Shown: piece by piece, positions 21,686 through 32,380 of the stretch
Numbering within the stretch: position 1 is the stretch's first letter
Layout of the letters: the number at the start of each line of letters is the position of its first letter
Assembly (NCBI RefSeq): GCF_036373705.1
Contig: NC_089851.1
Span: 3,689,920-3,753,919, forward strand
Length of the DNA stretch: 64,000 nucleotides
Source of the DNA: Amia ocellicauda
Taxonomy: Eukaryota > Chordata > Actinopteri > Amiiformes > Amiidae
Direction of reading: 5' to 3'
Made by a program: the position numbers and the translations under genes
Notes under the pieces: model-generated
The model's database searches: none
Told to the model about the DNA's origin: nothing
The model's input: the letters and a program-made list of their open reading frames with translations, nothing else

Positions 21686-24600
21686 GTAAAACACTGTCAG
21701 TCGCTCCTGCGTGTGTGGAGACCCGTTTGCAGGGGTTTCTCACTTTACACTTTACACTTCACATCACAATGTTCACTGCAGTCTTTCTTTCACGGCCTCT
21801 TGTTCAGTTATTCTTGTGCAATCGGGCATTTGCGACAGTGTCCTTTTTCCTATTGAAACAAGTGTAAGGAAAGGCACAGATTTAACGCTGGATTTATCCC
21901 CTGCCTTGGTCTAGGGTTGTTAAAACAAGTATTTCTGTACTTTTACCAGATTTGCAATCTGTAGAGCCAGGGGGTCTGCTGAGGGATTTAAACTGTACAT
22001 GAGGTCTATTGCCGGATGAAATCAGAGCTAATGGCAGACTACACACCTGCACATCATAGCGGAGACATTTCTGATAGAAGAAAGTGTCATCTTACTGACA
22101 GTGCAGCCGCAACTGAGCACAGCTGTGCAGTTTCTATAGCGGGGGGTCACAGTCTTGATTTAATCCGGCCCTGGAGTGAAAGGACTAAAGCAAGTAAACA
22201 GCCTTGTAGAAAACTGAGATCGGTGGAAACCAGAACATTCTTGAACTGTGAGGAATAGTTTGGCTCTTTTGCAGTAATTTGAGTATCTGTGCAATGAGCT
22301 CCCAACACGTGTTGCAGAAACTGAGCTGACTGTTACTCATTCTGTGTGTTCAGTACAATTTGTCATTTTAAGCCAGTTTCTCTTTCCAGATAGAGCCTCA
22401 CACAGCTTGCTCATGCAAACCAAAAAATTCCCAACACACCTAGTGAACACAAATATCGAAACAGCACATTGTTACATATGATTCAGCATGGCAACATTGT
22501 ATGTAAGAGTATAAATCCAATGTCTATTGTGTTCGTATTTTATTTGTTGGTTCTTTTTCTATTGTGATGTATAATACAATTACAGCAAAAGACATAAATG
22601 TCAAATATTGTATTTACAAATTAGCTGCACATGTACAATAGACTAACTTAAACTTTACCATTTGCAATGTAATTACAATATTTCAGTCGTAATAGACCAT
22701 ATTTGTTACTGTAATTACATTTTATTACAGGAATCCGAATTGGATAACAGATCATTCGTGTACTACAGTTTTTCACGATTTCTAAAACACAATTTCTGAA
22801 ACTTTGTCCATTTTACAAAACTCAAACAGAAAGAAACTAAAACAAAATAAAATGTGAGAGAATGCTTTATACATTTTCCAAACTTGCGAAAAGTTTATTT
22901 GCTCAATTGTATTGTATGTCTTGCATAACCACATGCTTAGACCAAATACAGAAATAGCTGTGTTTCTGTTCTCACATGCAGTACGAGTGCCTGCCCTTAA
23001 ATGCATTTGAATATATGATATAAATATAGTCTGTAATCCTTGTATTATATGTTGAAAATATATTTCAGAAAATAACATCAACATGTATTTTCAGCAGAGT
23101 AAAACATATTTGATTATATGTCATATTTTAAATCAGGGATGGGCAACTCTGAAATATTTTGGACAGCCTGATTGAGGTGGAGTTGCGCTTCATCCTCCCA
23201 GCAGACAGGCAGCAGCAAACGCAGTTCAATGCAATAATTGCTCGCTCAGTTCATTACTACAGTCAACCACTAGAGGGCGCTCGCTTGAGAAGCATTAGGC
23301 TAATAATGATATTAAAAGCACTTTTAATCCTGACACAAGTACTGTAGCCAGGAGTAGAGCAGCCGGGATACAATGACTTCTGACAAAATAACAATTGATC
23401 ACGAGAACCGTGTATTCCAGCCAAGATGGGAGACAGATTATCTTTTTTATTTAAACTAAAACTAAAGCTTTTGTGTTATAATTCAGACATAACTTTAATG
23501 GGTCTGCTTTATTATTTAAACTAAAACTAAAGCTTTGGGCAACTGGCGTGCTTTTATAATAAAAACTAAAACAGTAATCACACATGTTGGATTATTTAAT
23601 GAATTAGTAGTTATATTAGCCAAGTAGAGGAAGGTGGTTTACAATATTCTAATTAACAAGAGACATTTCAACTACTACTACATAGACCAGTGGTCTCAAA
23701 CTCAATCCCGGGAGGGCCGTGTGTATGACACTGGTTTTCGTTCCAACAGACTTGTCAATGACTTAATTGCTCTAATTGTTTTAATTAGCTAGATACATTT
23801 AAACACCTATCCAGGCCTCTGGAAATGTTATAAGCAACTGTACCTTGAATCAAATGCACTTTTAAGACCATCAACTCTAAAATACCTTCCACATTTTTTT
23901 TTTTTTTAATATAATTGAAAAATTAATTTGACAAATTAAGTAATTGAGGACTCGGTTGGAATGAAAACCAGCATCATACACACGGCCCTCCAGGAATTGA
24001 GTTTGAGACCCCTGACATAGACTTTATGAATGAATAACCTCTTGGTCAAGGATGCTGACTCAGCATGTTTTGTTAAACAACAAGATGCAGGGCAACAACA
24101 GAATCCAGAGCCTTAGAGATAAGAGATATATGTGAAATGATAGAAAGAATCTGTACTGTTGAGAGGCTGTGTCAGCCCTTGCCAGGTCCAAAGAGTAACA
24201 GAGAAACAGATTCAGCTTTAAAACTCTAGAAATGTAAAATTCCGTTCTTCAAATGGTGACAATAAAGCAAGTTCTGAAAATATCATAGTCCTCCTGTATC
24301 TGTATGTATTCTGTGGTTCTATATAAAACACATGGTCAGGTTTTAATCCTTTCCCGTCGCGCTGCTGTTGCAGGTGCTGATGCCGTGTCAACACTGAGAC
24401 ACACCATCGTCCGGACAGGAGCATCAGTCACCATCCCTTGTCTCTACGAGGACAAATACAAAAGCCGTGTGAAAACCTGGGGCTTTTACGATAAGTGGGG
24501 CAAATTGAAAACTCTTATAAGGACTGACTCTCCAATCACAGACAGTGATAAAGTGTCCATCTCTGACGATCCAGCCCAGGGGGTCTTCACTGTGACCATG

Positions 24601-25433
24601 AGGGGACTGGAGACGGGGGACACAGGCGATTACTATTGTGCTGTGGAGACAGAGGGGCCCAGGACACGTGATGACAGAGCAGAGCTGCAAATCACAGTTA
24701 CTGCAGGTAAGACCTTAAAATCATCTTCCACTCACTTAGTTAAAACATCAAAGTTTATTTGTCACATCCACAATGGCAGTGAGATGCAATAATATTAAAC
24801 TCAATATACAACAATAAATATATATAAGAAACTCAACAAAATCACATAAATACAGGGAAATGCAAATGGACAGTGCAAATGAGCAAATAATTAAGATATA
24901 TACACTGAAGCAGACAGACTGTAGAATAATGTTCTGTATGGTTGATTATGATTCGACAAATAGAATTACAACACTATCATACTTTATTCCCAAACAAATT
25001 TCAATCTCCATTATAGTCTTTTGGAGTTTTTTTGCTGAAATGTGTTGAAATGCCACTCAAGTTGGAACATGTAGAAGTGATTGGGTGAAATTGGGATAGA
25101 AAATGAAGGAGTTATTAGCATTTGTAAAAAACCCAGCCTTTTCTGAGCAACTTTGAGTAATTGTGTTCTGACAGTGTCCACATATCACTGCATGAAATTG
25201 CTTACAAAACCTGCAAACTCTTTGTAAACTACAGGAACCTACAAGTGTACTAAATTTACACAGTGAAACTGCTTTTTGCACAGAGTTTACAAAGATCTGC
25301 TTACCTTGTAGCTCTTCATGTATATCTGTACACAGTTTAGCAAATAATGTGTAAACTTCAGGAAACAAAGTTTTCTTAATAAGTAATATGCATGTAAGCA
25401 TGGTTAAAACATTGTATTGGTACACAAACTATA

Positions 25434-25487
<54 letters not shown>

Positions 25488-28400
25488 TATTATTATTATT
25501 ATTAGTTTTAAAGCTTAATTTTAATAGTATTTAAACATTTTTTACAAGGTATTTGAAATGCATCTGCAAACTTTGTGTAAACTAAGTAAAAAAAAACAGT
25601 TATAAGTAAATCTATTGTAAATATAAGGTTTTCAAATAGTTAACTATTGTAACTTAACTACAGTAAATTTTCTCTCAACAATACTAATTAAAAAAATACC
25701 ATGACAGTTTAAACTTGTGTAAATCAAATGGTTTACTGCATTTGTAAACCATTAGTTCTCTTTCAAATGGAAAGAAGGCCATTACCGAATGGGAAGAGCC
25801 TTCTGACCTGCCAATCAGTGAAAACATGTACCAAAGCTGCCCAATAGGGGCCCAGCTGGCAGGAGGAAGACCCGCCCCCGATGTCTGTGAAAAGGCTCCT
25901 GGCTGTCTTTCTTTTAGGGAACTGGGGTTATAATGGGTTATTATAGTTTAATGCTGTGTATGTACAGCCATTGCATTATACAGGATGTAAGTATGTGGGG
26001 CCTTTCATTTGAAAGCAGACAAACTGTAATTGTCTGCATAATTGATCATGTTTAGACAAACTAAATTACGACACTAACAGATTTTATATGTGTTGAAGAA
26101 AAATTGATATCATATTTTTGGGGGCAGTTTTATTATCTGACAAACTGGTGTTTAAATAACACTAAAACTGCAACTTGTGGATTAAAAAAAATAGATGTAT
26201 TGAACATATTGTAGCGATCTGGGGGGGTCATTGGGGTATACTTGTGTTACTTCCTGTATGTTTATGTAACTGGGCTTAGTTAGTTCCAGGGGTCAGGGGT
26301 TGGCCCAGCGCGGGATCACGGGTCGTGCCATGATTGGGGGAGTCAATTATTGTAGTCTTTGTGTATTTCTACAGTTATTAATTTAACTAGACCGTCCTGT
26401 GCTGTCCATGCTCACTTTTGGTTTTAAACACAAAAGACTTACACTTTTAATATATGTATTTAGGTACATATATTAACTGTAAAACTAGTCGCTGTGTTGG
26501 TTTTTGCCTTTTAGGTATTTTTTCTCCACAGCATTTGTTCAGCGTCGTTCCTCTGGATCTCCTGCGTCGGTGCTGTGGCCCGGCCCGGTGACGTGTCCCT
26601 TGGTTCCACCCAGCGTCCCGGTGCAGTTGCCCCCTTGCTGTCTGAGTATCATTGCCGGGTTTCAGCGGCCAGTCCCGCTAGGCGCTCCACTTGTTGTAAA
26701 AACGTCACAGCTGCTGGTGTGCCTCGGTGTGGGTCCAGGCAGCAGCTCGGGAGAGAGAGATCACTCCAGACAGCTGGCAAAGATTCCACCCCCCCGACGC
26801 GCCTCACAGGCAGAGCTGGGGAACAAGAGGGCAGGCTCCCAGACAGCAGCGCGCCCCCCCACTGACCTCCGCCGGGTCACCACCAGGCCGACCACGGTTG
26901 TCCCAGGCCAAATCCCGTTGCCCCATGCTGTATGTGTTCTGTATATGTAGAGCTGTGGCCCCGCTCCTAGTGGTGCTAGTAGAGCTGGAGGCCGCTGCTA
27001 CTGCGGTAAACAAAGGGCATAAGACCAGACTCGCTTTGTACATAATTGCTGAATTACTGTTCACAGTACAGAGGGTTCAGGGTCCACACAGAATGAAACA
27101 GTGAATACTGTTTATTTAAAATATGTATTTTACATTTGCAGAATTTAAAACGTACAAAATTGTAATACTTATGATGAAATACTAAAATCACTTAAAACTT
27201 TTAAAAATCTTAACGTGATTTAAAATAAAGCAAAATATACATGAACTCTATACTTGTGCATTAAATCAATTAAACAATAAACTTGTGAATAAATGGCAAA
27301 CTGCCAAAAGAGTCAAATGCATTGGAATTAACTGAAAATGCACCAGATAAATCAAAAAACAATTAAAACAATAAAATAAAAACAAAAACAAAATCTGATG
27401 CATTTAAAATTAAAATCATAACAGTCAATGCATTTGACAAAGAAACAAACCAAAACAACCAAACAATCAAAAACAAACAAGCTTTTAAAATCAACACATT
27501 TCATTAAAAACAATTAAAAATCATTTTTTAAAAACAATCATTAATCAGTAAAGAATAAAAGATCTCGGACTCGGGCTCCAGCAGGGGGAGATGGCCGTCC
27601 CCGGAGGTGGGTCCCATCATGGGATTCTGAGCTCCCCCAGATCGTGAATGTGCCAGTTCTTGAAGGCTTCCTCCTTGCCCCTCTGATGGACCTCCAGATT
27701 GACTTAGTCCCTAAATAGGACCATGCCCCTCCCGCGCGATGACTTTCGGTCCATCTCCTGCTTGTTGAACAGACAGATGTTCCGTCCCTCCCACAGGGCC
27801 TGTTTCACTGCACAGACGACATGCCACCAGCACCTCAAGGTTGGAGATGTAATTCCCTTGGCTGGTCCATAAAGGATTCGCTGGGCGGTCGCCCGCACAA
27901 GAACGGCAAACCTGTGGAGGAACGGGAAAAACAGGAGCCAGACTCTGCAAGCGGAGGGTCAATCCCTAAAGATATGAGCCTCTGTCTCCCTTCCCAGGCA
28001 ATCCTTGTAGGGGCAGGTGTCAAAAAGGGCCAGGCCCCTTTTGTGCATGAACACTCGGATGGGGAGACATCTTTCTGTGTGTTTGAGAAGGCAATCGTGC
28101 GTAGCGTTAGCCCAGATAAACCGTCAGGTTTCGGGAGGGAAATCTTCTATTCGACCAGCGCGACTTTGTGGAGGCTCGGAGCGCCCTGTAGAACGGCAGG
28201 GGATCCCACGAGTGCGGCCTGCTGTCCATGGCGCAGAGGCCAAATGGTCTCAGGCTGCTGGCAAAATAAAAGCGGTTAATGAAACTCACTTTCTTGCCAG
28301 CAGCCTGGATGTGCCTTAATAAGCCACACAACGTCCGGGACCCCCCTGCCTCCATCCAGGGCACCCTTCACCATTTGCACTGTTTTCAGCCTCTCCATTT

Positions 28401-31400
28401 TACACAGAGTGAAATAGGGAACAGGACAACACAGACCCTCCCTCACACATACAACTATTTACATATGGGTCACTCCCTCCCTATTGTCCACAGTGCACTA
28501 ATGGGTCAGGATGGGGGTGGCACTCCCAGCATGCATCCGCCCCAATATGCTAATGCCGGCCGCAGGCCAGGAGACGGCGCTACAGTAAGTATCTACTGTC
28601 TCCACGTAAGAAGTTTACAGAATCCATACTTTGAACAGTAAACTGAACATTTATCTTGTGAAATCGAGTGTAGAACTTCTTAAAAATGGTTCATCCTTTT
28701 CCACATATTTTATTCATAGAAACATATTTCAGTTTACCTATAAAATGATTTCATGATTGTATTGTAAAGCTGCTCTAATGTCTCTGTCTGCAGACGCTGG
28801 GGTGCTGTATGTGGTCAATGCCACAGTAACAGGACAGATAGGAGGGGAGGTCAGTGTCCAGTGTCGATATGGAAACCCATACCGGTCCAGACAGAAACAG
28901 TGGTGCAGGAGTGGAGACTGGAGCTCCTGTCAGACAGCAGGAAGCCCTGGGACTGCAGGACACGGCTCTGTCCTGATCACTGACCACACAGCGGAGGGAC
29001 TCTTCAGTGTGACTGTGAGCGGACTGCGGCCGGAGGACCAAGGCTGGTACTGGTGTGATATATCTGACCAACAGCTTCCTGTTTACCTTAAAGTCACTGA
29101 AGGTAAGGATCAGCAATATTTAGCATGAACATCAGTAAGTGATAATAACTAGTTTGTGTATAAACGACTACTAACTTTATGTAGTTGAATAGTTGAGGGT
29201 AAAGCAGTCAAACTAGTTGAATAGTGGGGATTGTAGCACAAAAATATATAAAAAATAAAACGCATAATTTCACAATTTGTTTTGTATTTCTTTGATGGAT
29301 GGAGATTTATAATGTTAGATAAAATCTCTTTACCAAAAACGATTACTTCCATTTTGATTATTAAAGCGGAGAAAACGGAATCATGTAGTTTTATAACAAA
29401 TTAATTTCTTCTTCATAGTATAAACAACCGCTGAAGTAGGCCTACCGCACGGACCTAGTGAAAAGCAACAGATGCAATAAGTTAAAAGAAAACCAAATGC
29501 ATTGCTGTTAAACTGGGGTCTTTAGAATTATTTAGCATATGATTATAATTATTTATTCATATTCACGTTATTGATTTACTTTAAAAAACAAATAACAAAA
29601 TTAAGAATCATTATTTCAAACAATATGCTCATTCCTTACAGAAAACAATTAATGTGCATTTACATAGCTCACCAGGGAAATAAAAAAATACATACAACAA
29701 ATACCAAATTATTTTTTTCCTTGAGTAACAAATCAAAGCCTCGTATAAGAAACACACTATTATTTTGCTGGCATTGTCATGAACCACACAGAACAGCAAT
29801 GCCCCGGTGTGCAGTTGCACTGTGTAGCAGCCGGGACCTCGGCAGGGCTTCTGCGGGATGAGAAGGAGTGGAGCGGCGCAGCCAGACCAAAACGGTTTAT
29901 TTTCTGTTCTTTTGTTTTATCAATTGAAATACAAATAATTTAAAAGGTTTAAAATACATAAAATCACAAACACAGACATACACAGAACCAGTGAGCAGTA
30001 CAGGCGAGAGGAGGCAGTGAGGATTTTTAACAAAGATTAAAATGTCCATTAAAATTAAAGTGGACTGGAGAGGGAGAACACAAATGAAGTGCAAGTGTGT
30101 AAAACGTGCATCTAATTAAAGTAAACAAGGTGGACAAGCTGCAGTGGGCTGAGACTGTTATCTGAAATCGCTGATGTCCTGAGATCATGTTTTAGGTTCT
30201 GCAGCTGGTTTCACATTGTCATAGTGGCATGGATTGTTTCCAGATGATAACGCGGGATGGCATTGTGTACTTGGGCTCAAAACAATGGATAGGATACAGA
30301 AATCTGCGCTTCTTTTGATGTTGATGTAACATTCGCCACTTTAGCAAATAGTGTGAATGGACATTTCCAGTAAGTCAAATACAAGTGCTGAGGTCAACAA
30401 CACCTGTAATTAGTCGAGTATTGGACTATTTGGTGCTAGCCCTAGTATAAATGCAAAGGTCACGTGGCCAATACAGTAAAGACACAACAAGCATCAGTCT
30501 CTTGTGTGTTTCCATGTCCTGTGACTCTTGTGTACTTTCTCCTGCTTGGTTCCCAGTGATGGGGGCTCTATCATCGCCTCCTCTGTTACTGATGCTTAGG
30601 AGCCACAATGCCTGCCCTGACAAAACTAAATAACCCCCAGCTGGGACAGACACAAACTGTAAACCCGTGTAGAAATGTAAATATCATTGTTTTATTGTGT
30701 GAAAAAATAAGGAGCCAGATCCAAGGACAAAGTATAGGGGACAGGGACAGCAGGCGGGTCTGTAAAGAAACAAGTAGGGGGATATAATGACCTCGGCTTC
30801 AAAATATTTGTGAGGTCTCTAACTCTGTAAAATTATTATTTAGTAAAATGCCATTATACATAAAATTACATGTTTTAAGTACACATCTTTGTAAGTTCAG
30901 GTTGTATACGTTGTGGTGCTATCTTAAAAAATGTTTTTGAAAGGCATAGAAAAACACTGCACATAGATTGTGAACCGCTCTATTACAGCAAAAACAACAG
31001 CAACGCCAGCAACTACGTCACAGCAAACCTCTTCAGCTGTTCACACAGCTCCACCTACAGGCCAGTCCTCCAGCCTGCCTCCTGAAGATAAAGACAACGG
31101 AGATGAAGGAGGTGAGAAGCACAACGCCAGCAGGTACAAATATTTCTGTTTGTTCTCATTCATGGTATGTGAAATCGTCTTCACTGTTCAGGGGCAGGGC
31201 TATTGCACACCTATCTGTCAGAACAAAATATATATATAACTGTGGAAGATGCAGAGAAGCATGGAAAGCTGTATGCTTGGAATAACGGGATAGAAAAATA
31301 AATGAATATAACTAAGCCAGTGGAAAATATATGTATGGTTCCAAAATGTCACAGGAGGGAGATGGGGTGGGGGGATATAAGGCGGACAATCTGTCATGGG

Positions 31401-31659
31401 GACGACACTTTGTTATAGTTACCAACTGTCAAAGGGACAATATGTCATGGGGGGCAATTGCCATGTGGAAAGCTTCTTCTGCAGCAAATGTGACAAAGAC
31501 CCAGTAATGACCCATAGAGACCCATCCAGAAGGTCACTGATCGCTATTTCTCCTGCCATTGCAGTGGACAAATCTTGCTCGGACTCCTAATAGCATGTGG
31601 ACTTGTGCTCCTGCTGGGGGCTGCGGTCATAGTCGCCTGGAAGATGTGGAGAAGAAGGA
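21637..31659 (+). CDS. CD300/pIgR-like two-Ig receptor gene 1 (spliced span)
   Basis: Five exons (21637-21685, 24374-24706, 28794-29102, 30989-31133, 31565-31659) join in frame by phases 1, 1, 1, 2 to give 310 codons: signal peptide 1-17, Ig-V1 18-127, Ig-V2 128-230, stalk 231-279, membrane span about 282-304 and a basic KMWRRR. The family is the CMRF35/CD300/pIgR-like group of type I surface receptors on immune or epithelial cells. Ig2 has the family's four cysteines; Ig1 has only the core pair. The cytoplasmic exon(s) remain unidentified, so whether it signals or transports is open. Introns contain repeats but no coding disruption is seen in any exon. Confidence 0.8.
21686..24373. other. 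Receptor gene 1 intron 1
   Basis: The intron is AT-rich. It carries a 327-bp hAT MITE (23688-24014) and a duplicated ttatttaaactaaaactaaag module near 23450 and 23515. No coding segment is recognised. Confidence 0.6.
23688..24014. mobile_element. Non-autonomous hAT element (MITE), unit 1
   Basis: The ends form long inverted repeats: cagtggtctcaaactcaat at the left and attgagtttgagacccctg at the right, with further pairing through ggagggccgtgtgtatga. It is flanked by a perfect 8-bp duplication, acatagac, at 23680-23687 and 24015-24022, the hallmark of hAT insertion. At 327 bp it has no coding capacity. Unit 2 carries it at 49820-50146 with the same duplication. Confidence 0.9.
24374..24706 (+). 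CDS. Receptor gene 1 exon 2, Ig-V domain 1
   Basis: A 333-nt phase 1-1 exon between gttgcag and GCAG|gtaaga. It encodes a V-set domain with the B-strand Cys (TIPC, residue 39), the core Trp (VKTW, 52) and the F-strand D-T-G-D-Y-Y-C (Cys105). It lacks the extra C-C' cysteine pair usual in CD300/pIgR domains. Compared with gene 2, 13 residues differ and every base difference falls in an amino-acid-changing codon. Confidence 0.85.
25434..25503. repeat. (TTA)n microsatellite in intron 2
   Basis: An ATT/TTA array with one interruption. In unit 2 (about 51597-51662) it is followed by a gtagtagtag run instead. Confidence 0.85.
26216..27000. other. GC-rich block in intron 2, possible LTR-like element
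   Basis: The block starts around gtagcgatctggg, a form often seen at LTR starts in fish, and becomes proline-codon and CpG rich from 26500. Three frames are open over a few hundred bases, which fits base composition rather than a gene. No primer-binding site or second LTR was identified. Unit 2: about 52370-53160. Confidence 0.25.
27704..28364 (-). pseudogene. LINE reverse transcriptase C-terminal remnant (unit 1)
   Basis: This is the complete version of the fragment at the window start. Minus-strand order: an SWDPLPFYRALR-type helix, the FMHKRG stretch, the CPYKDC zinc-binding cluster, then AQRILYGPAKG and VKQALWEGRN. These fit the zf-RVT domain region at the end of a LINE ORF2. Stops and frame changes show it is dead. 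The AAAC-rich tract at 27110-27540 may be its 3' UTR. Confidence 0.55.
28794..29102 (+). CDS. Receptor gene 1 exon 3, Ig-V domain 2
   Basis: Same structure as the exon at 894-1202: 309 nt, phase 1-1, Cys151/Cys215 core pair and Cys165/Cys173 extra pair, NAT sequon at 136. One base change relative to copies 0 and 2 gives Leu instead of Pro at residue 132. Confidence 0.85.
30989..31133 (+). CDS. Receptor gene 1 exon 4, stalk
   Basis: Identical to the exon at 3089-3233: Thr/Ser/Pro-rich, acidic end, NAS sequon, phase 1 to phase 2. The alternative upstream donor is at 31111/31112. Confidence 0.75.
31565..31659 (+). CDS. Receptor gene 1 exon 5, transmembrane
   Basis: One base differs from copy 0: the first exon base is T rather than C, giving AGT instead of AGC, both Ser. 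Hydrophobic span and KMWRRR are unchanged. The donor gtaggt is kept. Confidence 0.8.
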
Positions 31660-31675
31660 GTAGGTTCCTTTCCAT

Positions 31676-31860
31676 AATTATTATTATTATTATTATTTAT
31701 TGGCAGACACCCTTATCCAGTGCAATAATACAGTTCAATACAAGGCATCAAACATTACAAAATCAGATTGACATAATACAAAGCAATTCAAAGCATAATA
31801 CATTTTACAAATTCCAATTTACACAAGTGAATACAATAAAATACATCCTGGACAATAAAA
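31676..31860 (-). repeat. Retroposon 3' tail (L2/V-SINE-like), unit 1
   Basis: Copy of the element described at 3776, with the same (ATT)n length and the gcagacacccttatccag motif. It begins only 16 bases after the transmembrane exon donor. Confidence 0.55.
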
Positions 31861-32189
31861 TAATAAATAAGACTAACCTGGCAGACATGGGGTGCAAGGC
31901 TGGGCGCATCCCAGACAGGACAGCAAGCCATCATGGAAAGTGCCTCTTAAACAAGATATCACAAGGGCAACAGCATAAAACAATATGCACAAATCACAGT
32001 AAACAGTAAAGGTCAGAGAGCACTCAGTATGTTCAGTGCTACAAAGAGCACGTGTCATGTTACAGAGCCCTGCTTTATTGTGCCAAACAAGCTTGGCACA
32101 GAGATACTATTCATATATCGTAACAACAAAATCACTGAGCACAAAATTGAGCAGTATCAAACAAACCATGATTATTATTTTACTAGACT

Positions 32190-32380
32190 TCAATGTGGCT
32201 TGACCACCAAATCTTGATACACCACTTAGAAAACATTGTTGGCCTGTCTCACAATGTGCTGTCCTGGTTTAAATCATATCTGTCAAACAGATCCAATATG
32301 TACAGATCAATGAAAACAACTCAAACTGAACTGAGGTTACAGAGAACCACAGGGCTCAGTCCTCGGACCTGTACTTTTTC
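32190..32380 (+). pseudogene. L2-type LINE reverse transcriptase fragment, unit 1
   Basis: Copy of the fragment at 4290, with two base changes (near 32316 and 32365). Not functional. Confidence 0.6.

Larger units (their letters stand above)
24707..28793. other. Receptor gene 1 intron 2
   Basis: Contents in order: AT-rich sequence with several tgtaaac/gtttaca strings (25140-25760); a (TTA)n array at about 25434-25503; a possible terminal-inverted-repeat element at about 25759-26017; a GC-rich block at 26500-27000; an AAAC-rich tract at 27110-27540; and the minus-strand LINE remnant at 27704-28364. No receptor exon was found here. Confidence 0.55.

Noticed and set aside
26504-26950. 148-codon Pro/Ser-rich open frame in intron 2, overlapping two other open frames
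   Set aside because: Several frames are open at once in a GC-rich block, it starts at a non-ATG codon, and no domain is visible. Base composition explains it.
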